Shown here: positions 53,298 through 62,109 of the stretch, piece by piece
Layout of the letters: each line of letters begins with the position of its first letter
How positions within the stretch are numbered: the first letter of the stretch is position 1
Source: Desulfovibrio sp. JY
Lineage (GTDB): Bacteria; Desulfobacterota; Desulfovibrionia; Desulfovibrionales; Desulfovibrionaceae
DNA: 64,000 nucleotides
Assembly (NCBI GenBank): GCA_021730285.1
Contig: CP082962.1
Coordinates: 1,736,001-1,800,000, forward strand
Direction of reading: 5' to 3'
Notes under the pieces: generated by a model
Database searches by the model: none
Seen by the model: only the letters and a program-made list of their open reading frames with translations
Told to the model about the DNA's origin: nothing
Program-made: the position numbers and the translations under genes

Positions 53298-56261
53298 TTA
53301 CATCCGTTCCCGGAGCGGCCAGCCCAGGGGCGGCGGTTCGCGGGTGGGCAGCACGGCGCATCCGTCCGGGCCGTCGCTTTGGGCCGGGACCGCGTTTGCG
53401 GGCAGGGGCAGTCCGCTAAAGTCCGTACCCGCCAGGCGCACGTCCAGGCTGAGCCGCGTTTCGGGCGCGCTCCACAGCTGCGCGCCGCCGCCGGACAGGG
53501 CGAAGCGCACGTAGAGCTTTTTCGCCGGATGGGGCAGCCGCACTTCCCGGGCCATGCGCATTTTGCCGCCGTACCAGAAAAAATCCCCCGCGCTGCGCAG
53601 TGTTCCAAGTGTTTGGTAGGTCGCGCCGTCCGTGGAATAGGTTGCGGTCAGGCTATTGTGCCCCGTGCCGTCGGTCAACACGCGCGGATACCAGGCCAGG
53701 CGAAAGCCGGTGATGGGCGTCGCGCCCGGTGCGGCCGTCACGGCGTAGGTCAGAAAGCACGGGGCGTCGCCGGCGCAGGTAAGGGCGGGCGAGCCCGGCA
53801 CGGCGACCACGGCGTGGGCGAGGAGTGCCTGGGAGAGCAGGGCGGAAAGCGGCGCGTCGAAACCCGGGGAAAAGTGGACCAGCCCCGTGCCGCCCACGTC
53901 CAGGAGCAGCTTCGATCCGGCCGGGGCGGCAACCGGCAGCCTGACGCGCTCCTGCCCCACGCTGACCGTCTGGCCGGCGATATTTCCCGAGGCGACAAAG
54001 CCTTTGGCGGTCATCGCCTGGCCGAAGCCGGGGAGGACCGGACGCGGCCGGGACGTGACGGCGGTGAAGGGATGGCGCAGGCCGGGATCGAAGTAGCGGG
54101 CGCGGATATTGCCGGCCGCGTCGGCCAGGGTCGCAACCGGCGTGTCGTCCGGGTAGGCGGCCAGATAGGCGGCCAGGGCCTCGGGGCCGCCGAGGGACAG
54201 GTCCGGCCGGGCCGCGTCGGCGAAGCCGAAGAGCGTTTCCCCGCCGAGGACCGCCGCGCCGTCGAGGCCCGGCAGCACCCGGGTGTTGGCCGCGATGGCC
54301 GTTGCGCGGCGCTCCCAGACGGGCTTGATGGCAAGCGTCGGGGGCGCGGCCGGCGGGGCGAGGCGCAAGCCGGCGAATTCCAGCGCGCCGTCCACATGGC
54401 CGGGGTCGAGGCCGAGGGCGATATAGACCAGCCCCGTGGCCGGGTCCGGGGCGGGCAGGTCCACGGTGCGGCTGTAATGGGTCGTGCCCGGGGCGAAATC
54501 CGTCGCCCGGACCGTGGCCGCCGTGACCAGGGCGTCCGGGTCCGTGCCCACGGTCACGCTGGCCGTGGATTCCGGCAGGGAGGCCTTGCCCGGGCGCAGG
54601 GCGAAATCCACCGTGGCCCGCGTTTTTTCCCGCCGCATCCCGGGCGGGGCGACGAAGGCGAAAACGGCCCGGCCCGGGATGCGGCAATCGTACAGGGCCA
54701 GGGTGCCGTAGCCGAGGTCCGGGGCCATGTTGTCGGCGGTGTAGACGTCGGCGAAAAAGGACAGGTCGGTGAAATCGGCGGCGTAGGGCACGTCCAGGGG
54801 CAGGGGGGATCTGTTGACCACGCCGCCCTTGGCGCTGTCGGCCCAGAAGGTCTTGGCCACGGGCACGAGGCCGGGAATCGCGCGCTTGTGCACGAGGTCG
54901 TCCGGGGTGAGCAGGAAGAAGCGGCGGTAGCGGCGGTCGGGCAGGGAGGCGGCCGTGCGAAACGCGCCGCGCAGGTACCAGTCGGAGATGATCTTGAGGT
55001 GCCGGTTGCGGTAATAAAACAGCCAGTCCACGTTGTTCTTGGCCACGAGCAGGTCGGCCAGCACGCTTTTGATGCTCGGGCTGTCGCGCTTGGCGTAGAT
55101 GGGCAGCGTCTCGAAGGTGGGCATGGAGCAGGCCGCGGCCAGAAGCATGGCCAGGGCCGTGACGCTTTTGGCGGACAGGCGGCGGAAAAGCGCGCACACG
55201 GCCTCGATGCCGCCGGCGGCGAGATAGACGTAGAGAAAGAAGATGTTGACCAGATAGCGGATGGAGACATGGATTTGCGTGGGCAGCACGGCGGCCATGG
55301 CCAGGGCGCAAAGGGCCCACAGCCCGAGGGCGCAAAGCGCCCGCAGCCGGCCCATGGCGATGTGGCGCACAAGCCCGACCCCGGCCAGAACGGCCAGAAA
55401 GGCCGGCCAGGGCGCGCCGCCCTGGTAGTAGGCGGCGGCAAAGGCCTTGAGCACGGACAGAAAACCGGCCGAGTCGAAGCGGTTTCCGGTGGGGCCGTCG
55501 GCATGGATGGTGCGCACCTGGAAGATGTGGGCCGGCAGCCAGGGCAGATAGGCCGCGAAGACCGCCAAGGCGCAAAGGGCCGCGCTTGCCAGGAGCCGCA
55601 GGGCCGCCCGCCGCTCGCTGCGCCAGAGCAGGGCCGCCCGGGCCGCCACGATGAGCCCTTCGGCGAAGAACGTGGCCGCGGCCAGGTACGACGCGTAAAA
55701 CATGAGGATATTGGCCAGGGCGAAGCCGATCCAGTCGCGCCGCCGGCCGGTTGCGGCCAGGGCCCGGGACAGGAAATAGAGCCCGAGCAGGGCGAAGAGC
55801 AGGTAGAGGGCGTAGGGCCGGGCCTCGCGCGAGTAGTGGATGTGGAACAGGGACAGGGCGCACAGGGTGGCGGCGGCCATGGCCGTCGTTTTGGAAAAAA
55901 GCCGTCGGCCAAGCAGCCAGACCACAGGGATGGTCAGGGTGCCGGCGATGACGCTCGGCAGCTTCACGGCCCAGTCCGTGGCCGGGAAGAAAATGAGGCT
56001 CGCGTGCACGAGCAGGTGGAAGAGCGGCGGCGAGGAATCGAGGCTCACGTCGCTCGGTCCCTCGAAGGCCAGCGACGGCAGCATGTCGCGAAGCGGCCAG
56101 GAGGCCCGGCCAAGGGTCACGAATTCGTCCCACCACAGCCCCACCACATCCAGGGCGTAAAGGCGCAGCCACAGCCCGACGAGGGTCAGGCCGGCGACAA
56201 GGGCCCAGTCGGGGCCGGGGGAAAAGACGCGACGCGGCGCGTCTGGCGCGACAAAGGTCAT
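53298..56261 (-). CDS. GT39-like membrane glycosyltransferase with long C-terminal domain
   Basis: A 987-residue membrane protein. The N-terminal half has about eleven membrane segments and ArnT/PMT family marks: GLWWDEFVTLGRA (catalytic Asp-Glu region in the first loop), LFHIHYSREARPYAL and RYLVNIFFLYVYLA. It should transfer a sugar from a polyprenyl-phosphate donor on the periplasmic side. Residues from about 430 on are a long, apparently periplasmic beta-rich region, unusual in length for the family. It includes discoidin-like segments (SLTATYSTDGATYQTLGTLRS). The start overlaps the Sel1-type gene stop by 4 bases. Confidence 0.85.
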   Translation of the reverse strand: MTFVAPDAPRRVFSPGPDWALVAGLTLVGLWLRLYALDVVGLWWDEFVTLGRASWPLRDMLPSLAFEGPSDVSLDSSPPLFHLLVHASLIFFPATDWAVKLPSVIAGTLTIPVVWLLGRRLFSKTTAMAAATLCALSLFHIHYSREARPYALYLLFALLGLYFLSRALAATGRRRDWIGFALANILMFYASYLAAATFFAEGLIVAARAALLWRSERRAALRLLASAALCALAVFAAYLPWLPAHIFQVRTIHADGPTGNRFDSAGFLSVLKAFAAAYYQGGAPWPAFLAVLAGVGLVRHIAMGRLRALCALGLWALCALAMAAVLPTQIHVSIRYLVNIFFLYVYLAAGGIEAVCALFRRLSAKSVTALAMLLAAACSMPTFETLPIYAKRDSPSIKSVLADLLVAKNNVDWLFYYRNRHLKIISDWYLRGAFRTAASLPDRRYRRFFLLTPDDLVHKRAIPGLVPVAKTFWADSAKGGVVNRSPLPLDVPYAADFTDLSFFADVYTADNMAPDLGYGTLALYDCRIPGRAVFAFVAPPGMRREKTRATVDFALRPGKASLPESTASVTVGTDPDALVTAATVRATDFAPGTTHYSRTVDLPAPDPATGLVYIALGLDPGHVDGALEFAGLRLAPPAAPPTLAIKPVWERRATAIAANTRVLPGLDGAAVLGGETLFGFADAARPDLSLGGPEALAAYLAAYPDDTPVATLADAAGNIRARYFDPGLRHPFTAVTSRPRPVLPGFGQAMTAKGFVASGNIAGQTVSVGQERVRLPVAAPAGSKLLLDVGGTGLVHFSPGFDAPLSALLSQALLAHAVVAVPGSPALTCAGDAPCFLTYAVTAAPGATPITGFRLAWYPRVLTDGTGHNSLTATYSTDGATYQTLGTLRSAGDFFWYGGKMRMAREVRLPHPAKKLYVRFALSGGGAQLWSAPETRLSLDVRLAGTDFSGLPLPANAVPAQSDGPDGCAVLPTREPPPLGWPLRERM

Positions 56262-56830
56262 GGCGCGGCCCTGCCGTCCAGGTTGGCGTCAAGGGTGGCG
56301 CGCTGGGCCGGGGTGAATTCCCGCGCCGCCGTGGCGGCGGCGTCCCTGGCGGCCTTGGCTTCGCTTGGCGAAAGTCCCGGCAGGCGCAGGGCTCGGCCCA
56401 GGTGCCAGTAGGCCCAGTACGGATCGGCTGGAACGCCCCGTCCGGCAAGCAGGGCCTGGCCGACGGCCAGATACCCCTGGGGCGAGCCGGCCCGGGCGGC
56501 CCGGAAAAACCAGGCAACGGCCAGGGTGGGGTCCGGCGACCCGTCCGCGCCTTCCAGGGCGAGCTGTCCCCGGACCACGGCCGCGCCGGGATCGCCGGCG
56601 GCGTAGGCCGCTTCCAGACAGGCGGCCGCGCCGGGAACATCGCGTGGCGTGGCGGAAAGAAGACGCGTGGCGGCCCCGACCAGGGCCTTGGCGTCGGCGG
56701 TTTTCCCCGCCCCGGGACAGGCGGCGGCAAAGGCCGTCGCGGTCGCAAGCAGGACGCAACCAAGGGTCGCGCACACGGCGGCCAGCAGGCGACGGAGAGC
56801 GCAACCGGTGGGAGAAGACGGATCCGGCAA
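56258..56830 (-). CDS. Secreted Sel1-repeat protein
   Basis: A 190-residue protein with a signal peptide (about 1-36, ending TAFAAACPG) and Sel1/TPR-like repeats (GDPGAAVVRGQLALEG, PTLAVAWFFRAARAGSPQGY, VGQALLAGRGVPADPYWAYWHL). Such repeats mediate protein contacts. It is likely periplasmic or membrane-anchored. The ATGA overlap with the GT39 gene shows coupling, and cheD ends just 3 bases upstream, so one transcript probably runs from cheA to GT39. No enzymatic motif is seen. Confidence 0.8.
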   Translation of the reverse strand: MPDPSSPTGCALRRLLAAVCATLGCVLLATATAFAAACPGAGKTADAKALVGAATRLLSATPRDVPGAAACLEAAYAAGDPGAAVVRGQLALEGADGSPDPTLAVAWFFRAARAGSPQGYLAVGQALLAGRGVPADPYWAYWHLGRALRLPGLSPSEAKAARDAAATAAREFTPAQRATLDANLDGRAAP

Positions 56831-56833
56831 AAC

Positions 56834-57370
56834 CTAGGACCTTTTTTCGCGGGGATATTTGCAGGCGGGCCTGCCGTTGCCGTTGCCGAGCATGCGCACG
56901 AAAATTTCGCCCGTGCTCGAGGCGAAGACGATCTTGCGGCCGCGTTCGCCGCCCACATTGGAGGCGGCCACCCGCAGGCCCAGGTCGGCCAGGGTGGCGA
57001 ACGCCGTTTCCACATTGCGCCGTCCCACCGAAAGCTCCTCGGCGAAAAGGGCGCAGGCGCCGCCGAACACCTTGCATTCGATATGCTGCAGCGGCACGCC
57101 GCGATAGGCGAGCCGGTGGACCATGGCGGTGATGGCCGAGTCCACGAACTTGTAAGGCGTGTTTTCGATGCCGTGGAGGCGGTATTCCGAGGCCCTGGGC
57201 AGTAGGGCGTGAAAGATGGCGGCCAGGCCGTGGCGGGGCGCGAAAAAGGTGACGGACACGCAGGACCCGAGCACGGTGTGGGCCATGGTCGGCTGCTCGT
57301 AGAGTCCGCCCTGGGCTACGTTGAGGAAGGCCAGATTATGGCCGGGAAAGCGATCTAGAAGATCTTGCAT
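56834..57370 (-). CDS. cheD: Chemoreceptor glutamine deamidase CheD
   Basis: Deamidates glutamines on chemoreceptors, which changes their signalling state. The 178-residue protein has LGSCVSVTFF (catalytic Cys), IFHALLPRASE (His), and YKFVDSAITAMVHRL. The C-terminal GGERGRKIVFASSTGEIFVR completes the fold. ATG 57370 lies inside the preceding receiver gene, overlapping it by 16 bases, and lacks a clear ribosome site, so its translation is probably coupled. CheC, CheB and CheR are not in the window. Confidence 0.93.
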   Translation of the reverse strand: MQDLLDRFPGHNLAFLNVAQGGLYEQPTMAHTVLGSCVSVTFFAPRHGLAAIFHALLPRASEYRLHGIENTPYKFVDSAITAMVHRLAYRGVPLQHIECKVFGGACALFAEELSVGRRNVETAFATLADLGLRVAASNVGGERGRKIVFASSTGEIFVRMLGNGNGRPACKYPREKRS

Positions 57371-57810
57371 GGAGGGGTATCGGGGTCGAAGTCGTCGGCA
57401 CGAAGCGGGTTGTCGGCCAGGCCGAGGCTGGCCAGGGCTTCGAGCAATGTCTTCGGGGTGAAGGGTTTGGTGACGTAGGCCTGGGCGCCGGATTCGAACT
57501 GGGCGCGCATCATGTTGGCCGGATCGTCGAGGCTGGAAAGCATGACGGCCGGCGTGCGGCATCCCTCGGCAATGCCGTCGTCGAGTTCCTGGCGGCGGAT
57601 GCCGGCCAGGGCGTCGTGGCCGGAGAGTTCGGGCATGAGGATGTCCATGACGATCAGATCGTAGGTCTGGCCTTTTTCCCGGGCAGCGCTGAACAAGGCC
57701 AGGGCCTCGCGGCCGTTGGCGGCCTCGTCCGGCGTGAAGCGGTCGCCCAGGGCCTGGATGATAAGATAGCGCTGGTAGCGGCTGTCGTCGACGATCAGGG
57801 CGCGAGGCAT
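57355..57810 (-). CDS. CheY-like response regulator
   Basis: A single receiver domain of 151 residues. The acidic pocket is in LIVDDSRYQRYL, the phosphoacceptor in LIVMDILMPELSG (Asp near residue 54), and the conserved Lys in TKPFTPKT. There is no output domain, so it signals by protein contact, as CheY does. The C-terminal 25 residues extend past the receiver. It lies between cheA and cheD, and is the likely target of that kinase. Confidence 0.9.
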   Translation of the reverse strand: MPRALIVDDSRYQRYLIIQALGDRFTPDEAANGREALALFSAAREKGQTYDLIVMDILMPELSGHDALAGIRRQELDDGIAEGCRTPAVMLSSLDDPANMMRAQFESGAQAYVTKPFTPKTLLEALASLGLADNPLRADDFDPDTPPCKIF

Positions 57811-57877
57811 GGGTCACCCTCCGTTTTTTCGTGTCGTGTCCTCAAGGTCCGTTATCCGTATTGCCGGGCCGACATGG

Positions 57878-59515
57878 TCATGCAATTTTCGTTGCGGCGG
57901 TGTTGTCCTTTTGCGTCCTGCCTTCGTTCAGGGCGGCCTGCAACAGGCCCGGGACGTCCACCACCAGGGCCATGTCCCCGCCCTCGGTGACCGTGGCCCC
58001 GAGCACGCCGGCCACCTTGCCGAGCCCGCGTCCCAGGTGCTTGAGCACCGCCTGCTTGCGGCCGATCACTCCGTCCACCACGAGCCCGGCCCGGCCTTCG
58101 TCGCGGCGCACCGTGACCACATGGGAGGCTTGGGGCAGGGGCCCGGACAGGTCGAAAAAATGGCGCAGGCACACGAGCGGCATGGGCTCGCCGCGCAGCT
58201 CCATCACACCCCGGCCCTGGTGCAGGGTCACCGACGGCGGCAACTCCAGGCATTCCTCCACGTAGTCGAGGTGCAGGTAATAGGTCTCCGCGCCAAGGCG
58301 CACTTCCAGGCAGTCGATAATGGCCAGGGACACGGGCAGGCGTATGGTGAACACGGTCCCGGCCCCCGGGGTCGAGGCCACCTCGAGGCGGCCGCGCAGG
58401 GCGGCGATGCCCTCGCGCACGGCGTCCATGCCCACGCCCCGTCCCGACACCGCGCCCACCCGTTCGGCCGTGGACAGGCCCGGCAGAAAAATCAGTTCCA
58501 GGGCGGCCTGCGGGTCGTAGGGCCGGTCCGGAGCGATGCGGCCGGCGGCCACGGCCTTGCGCCACAGCTTGGCGGCGTCGATGCCCGCGCCATCGTCGGT
58601 GATGGCGATGACCACGTCGTTGCCGTCCTGGCGGGCGGCAAGGTTGATGGTGCCGCGCCGGGGCTTGCCGAGGGCCTGCCGGGCGTCGGGCGGCTCTATG
58701 CCGTGGTCCACGGCGTTTCGCAGCAGATGGATGCAAGGCGTATTGAGCTGTTCGATGACGGCCTTGTCAAGCTCGGTGTTCTCGCCGTCCATGACCAGTT
58801 CCGCGTCCTTGCCGAGGGTGGCGCAGGTGTCGCGCACCAGCCGGCGGTATTTGGGGAAGCTGATCTTGATGGGCAAGAGGCGCAGCCCCAGCACCTGATC
58901 GCGCAGCAGCGACGCCAGCCGCTCCACTTCCTCGGCCACGTCGCGCAGTTCCCCGTCCTGGCGGTGGGCGGACAGCGTGGCCAGCCGGGCCTGGGCGATG
59001 CCGAGTTCGCCGACCCGATCGACCAGGATGTCGAGTTCCCGGGCGTCGATGGCCAGCTTGCGGATGTGTTCGTCGGCCTTGGCTTCGCCCGGGAGCGGTT
59101 CCTCGACGGGCTGGGGCGCCTGGGGAGGCTGGTCCCGCTGCAGCAGGGCGGCCATGTGGGCAATTTCCGGGGCCACGTCGCGACCGCGTCCGGCCACGGG
59201 GTCCTCGACCATGGTCTTGATCACGTCGAAGACGGTCAGGAGTTCGCCGACAAGCCCGGGGGTTATGGGCAGACGACTCTCGCGCACGGCATCGAGGACC
59301 GATTCCACGGCATGGGCGAGTTCGGCCAGGGGCGCGGCGCCCACGGCCCCGGCGTCGCCCTTGATGGTGTGGGCGGCGCGAAAAACGGCGGCGACTTTCG
59401 GGCCAAGCGCGTCCGGCCCGGCGGTTTCCAGATCGAGGATGGCCGCTTCGATGCCGCGCAGCTGCTCCAGGCAGCTTTCGGCGAAAAGTTCGAATATTTT
59501 GTCGTCTTCGACCAT
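57878..59515 (-). CDS. cheA: Chemotaxis-type histidine kinase CheA
   Basis: A 545-residue CheA without a P2 domain. The Hpt (P1) domain carries the phosphohistidine motif AAHTIKGDAGAVG. A dimerisation region (about 145-205), the ATPase domain (HLLRNAVDHGIEPP, DDGAGID, SGRGVGMDAV) and a C-terminal CheW-like P5 domain (about 410-535) follow. Start ATG 59515 has no strong ribosome site. The EAL-CBS-GGDEF gene lies upstream, and a single receiver and cheD follow on the same strand, forming a compact signalling operon without cheW. Confidence 0.95.
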   Translation of the reverse strand: MVEDDKIFELFAESCLEQLRGIEAAILDLETAGPDALGPKVAAVFRAAHTIKGDAGAVGAAPLAELAHAVESVLDAVRESRLPITPGLVGELLTVFDVIKTMVEDPVAGRGRDVAPEIAHMAALLQRDQPPQAPQPVEEPLPGEAKADEHIRKLAIDARELDILVDRVGELGIAQARLATLSAHRQDGELRDVAEEVERLASLLRDQVLGLRLLPIKISFPKYRRLVRDTCATLGKDAELVMDGENTELDKAVIEQLNTPCIHLLRNAVDHGIEPPDARQALGKPRRGTINLAARQDGNDVVIAITDDGAGIDAAKLWRKAVAAGRIAPDRPYDPQAALELIFLPGLSTAERVGAVSGRGVGMDAVREGIAALRGRLEVASTPGAGTVFTIRLPVSLAIIDCLEVRLGAETYYLHLDYVEECLELPPSVTLHQGRGVMELRGEPMPLVCLRHFFDLSGPLPQASHVVTVRRDEGRAGLVVDGVIGRKQAVLKHLGRGLGKVAGVLGATVTEGGDMALVVDVPGLLQAALNEGRTQKDNTAATKIA

Positions 59516-59627
59516 GGGTGTGGCGCGACAGGCACGCCACGGGAGTGTACGGGCCAAGCGCCCCGGAAGCAAGGCGCATCGGCGCGGAAAGGGACGCGGC
59601 GCGCACCCTCTTCCCCTTCTTCCCTCA

Positions 59628-61946
59628 CTAAAGCGCCCCAAGGGGGGCGCGGCGGTCGCGGATCACGGAATTGCCGGCTCGGGACTTGGCGAACTTCTTG
59701 ACCTCCGCCACCCGGTGGCTGAGGTCTTCGAAAGTAATGGGCGCGGCAAAGAGGCACTCCAGGATGCCGATGGACAGGGTGATCAGGGGAAAGTCCTTTT
59801 CCACGCCGTCGCGGCTTTTGCCCCGGATGAAGCCGCGATCGCGGTCTTCCGGGGTGTAGAGCCTGGGGACCTCGGCGGCGAAGACGGTGACCACGGCGTC
59901 GGCCACGGCGTCGGCCGCGCCCCGGGCGGCGATGACCACGAAGTCGTCCCCGCCGACGTGCCCGACGAAGTCGCCGGGCGAGCCCTGGCGGGAAACGGCT
60001 TCGCGCAGGACCCGGGAGGTGAGCAGGATGACCTTGTCGCCCTGGCTGAAGCCGTAGACGTCGTTGTAGACCTTGAAGTTGTCGAGATCGACGTACATCA
60101 TCGAGCAGGGCAGTTTTTCCCGGCCCCGGCGCTGGAACTCCTGTTCGATGGCCACGTTGCCGGGAAGCCCGGTCAGGGGATTGGAGCCCTTGGCCAGCTC
60201 CACCTGGACCTTGGCCAGGGTGTCGAGCATCTTTTGCACCGATACGGTGCCGCGAAGCTCCCCGTCCCGGGTGATGACGATATCGTCGTAAATCTTGGTG
60301 GCCACCCGGTTCATGGCCAGTCGGGCCGCCTCCTCGATGGGCGTGTCGCATTCCACGCACAGGGGGCTTGCGTCCATGAGCCGGGTGATGCGTTTTCTGT
60401 GGTAGAGATCAATGCCGAACTTGGAGGAAAGGGCCTTGTCCAGGTTGTAGTTCATGAGCAGTCCGGCCGGGGTCTTGCCCTCCACCACCACCACGCTGCA
60501 CATGGCCGGCTTGTCGGCCAGAAGCGCCTTGACGTCGCCGACGCGTTTCTCCGTATCCACTTCCAGGCACGGGGCCAGCAGGTCGCCCACCGGGGAGGAG
60601 CATTTCCAGTCCCCGGCGCTGGCCTGGCCGAAGCTGGCCTTAAGCGGCATGGGCATGCCGCCTTCGGGCTTGGGATAGGCCGGCGCGCCGAGGTAGTAGC
60701 CCTGGCCGGCGTGGACGCCCATGGATACGAGGGAACTTAAGGCCAGCTCGGTTTCCACGCCCTCGGCGATGACCTTGGCTCCGGTCTTTTCGGCCATGAG
60801 CACGAGGGTTTCGACCATCAGCCGCTTGAAGGGGTTGCATTCGATGTCGCGGGTCAGCGTGATGTCGGCCTTGAAGAAATCCGGGCGCAGCCGGGCTAAA
60901 AGCATCATGTTGGACTGGCCCGCGCCCACGTCGTCGATGGCGGTCAGAAAGCCCAGGTCGCGGTAGGCGTCGAGGATCTCCGGCAGGGCGGCCAGTTCGC
61001 TAAAGGACAGGCGCTCGGAGAATTCGAGCACCATCTGGTTGCGTTCGAGGTCGAATTCGCCGATAAGCCGGGCGAATTCACGGGGCTGGATATCGTGGGC
61101 GCAAAGGCTCGCCGGGCCGACGTTCAAGAAAAGCTTTTGCCGGGGCTTGAGCCGCCCGATGCCGGAGACGGCCAGCCGGCACAGCCCCTGTTCCACCTCC
61201 AGGGCCTTCTCCGTGGAGCCGGTCAATTCGAAAAGCCGCAACGCGTCCTGGATGGGAATGCCGGAGGTGCCCCGGGCATAGGCTTCCCAGCCTATGGTCA
61301 TGCCCGTGGTGAGGTCGACCACCGGCTGGTAGACCACGCCGGTGAAGCCCTGGGCGAACAGGGTCTTGATTTCCGCCGGCGAGGGGAAGGCGGCCGCGTC
61401 GATCTTCTGCTGGGCCAGCCGCTTGGCCTTGCACACGGCGGCGAAAAGGACGGCCGTCGGCGTCGTGTCCCGCTCGGGCTCCAGCCGGGCGAAGCCCACG
61501 CGCAGGTCGATTTCCTCGCCGCAAATAAGCCGCATCCGCTCGGCCGCTCCCTGGGTGACGGCGGCCCGATAGGCCAGGTAGAGGAAGAACAGTTCGTCGG
61601 GGTCGCGGCCGTCGTGTTCGAAAAGCAGCACGTAATCCCCGGGCGAGGCTTCCTGGATGAAATGCAGCGCGCCCTCGGGGTAGACGGCGGAAAAGCGTTC
61701 GATGGCCTCGTCCAGGCAGGCGCGCAGGCAGGCCAGTCCCGCTTCCATGCCGATGCCGGAAAATTTCAGGTGGAAATCCGCCACCTGCAAGGTCAAAATG
61801 GCTAGGTCGCCTTCCAGGACGTTGCCGGTGCATTCCAGGAGCGAGGCCATGCGCGGCCGTACCTGGGGCACTTTGCCGGCGAGGGATTTGTTTTGTTCGA
61901 GCATGTGTTTGAACATGATCGAGGAATCGAAGAGCTGCTGGTTCAC
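59628..61946 (-). CDS. EAL-CBS-GGDEF cyclic di-GMP protein
   Basis: A 772-residue protein. An N-terminal degenerate GGDEF-like region (about 50-195) precedes an EAL domain with EAYARG in place of EAL. The other catalytic residues are largely present: FLNVGP, LEFSER, AIDDVGAG, FFKADITLT and IAEGVE. Two CBS domains (about 460-600) link to a C-terminal GGDEF domain with GGDDF. Phosphodiesterase activity is possible; cyclase activity is less certain. I use GTG 61946, because the GGAGG sits six bases ahead of it but directly abuts the upstream GTG at 61952. Confidence 0.87.
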   Translation of the reverse strand: MNQQLFDSSIMFKHMLEQNKSLAGKVPQVRPRMASLLECTGNVLEGDLAILTLQVADFHLKFSGIGMEAGLACLRACLDEAIERFSAVYPEGALHFIQEASPGDYVLLFEHDGRDPDELFFLYLAYRAAVTQGAAERMRLICGEEIDLRVGFARLEPERDTTPTAVLFAAVCKAKRLAQQKIDAAAFPSPAEIKTLFAQGFTGVVYQPVVDLTTGMTIGWEAYARGTSGIPIQDALRLFELTGSTEKALEVEQGLCRLAVSGIGRLKPRQKLFLNVGPASLCAHDIQPREFARLIGEFDLERNQMVLEFSERLSFSELAALPEILDAYRDLGFLTAIDDVGAGQSNMMLLARLRPDFFKADITLTRDIECNPFKRLMVETLVLMAEKTGAKVIAEGVETELALSSLVSMGVHAGQGYYLGAPAYPKPEGGMPMPLKASFGQASAGDWKCSSPVGDLLAPCLEVDTEKRVGDVKALLADKPAMCSVVVVEGKTPAGLLMNYNLDKALSSKFGIDLYHRKRITRLMDASPLCVECDTPIEEAARLAMNRVATKIYDDIVITRDGELRGTVSVQKMLDTLAKVQVELAKGSNPLTGLPGNVAIEQEFQRRGREKLPCSMMYVDLDNFKVYNDVYGFSQGDKVILLTSRVLREAVSRQGSPGDFVGHVGGDDFVVIAARGAADAVADAVVTVFAAEVPRLYTPEDRDRGFIRGKSRDGVEKDFPLITLSIGILECLFAAPITFEDLSHRVAEVKKFAKSRAGNSVIRDRRAPLGAL

Positions 61947-62109
61947 GGTCACCCTCCAAAAAAACGCCCCGGGCGCACACGGTATACGGATTATAGATAC
62001 CAGATACGGGAAAAAAGCCCGTCAACGGCGGCAAGAGCCGGTGACATTTCATTGACAAATCCGTGTCGCCTGCGATGATCGACATTTTTTCGGATAGCCT
62101 TTAAAAGTC

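Noticed and set aside
53379-57015. Open frames of 1010 (plus) and 1120 (minus) codons over the GT39 region
   Set aside because: Both are out of frame with the GT39, Sel1 and cheD genes, whose domains are recognisable. The alternatives are Arg/Gly/Pro-rich and lack ribosome sites at gene-like starts.
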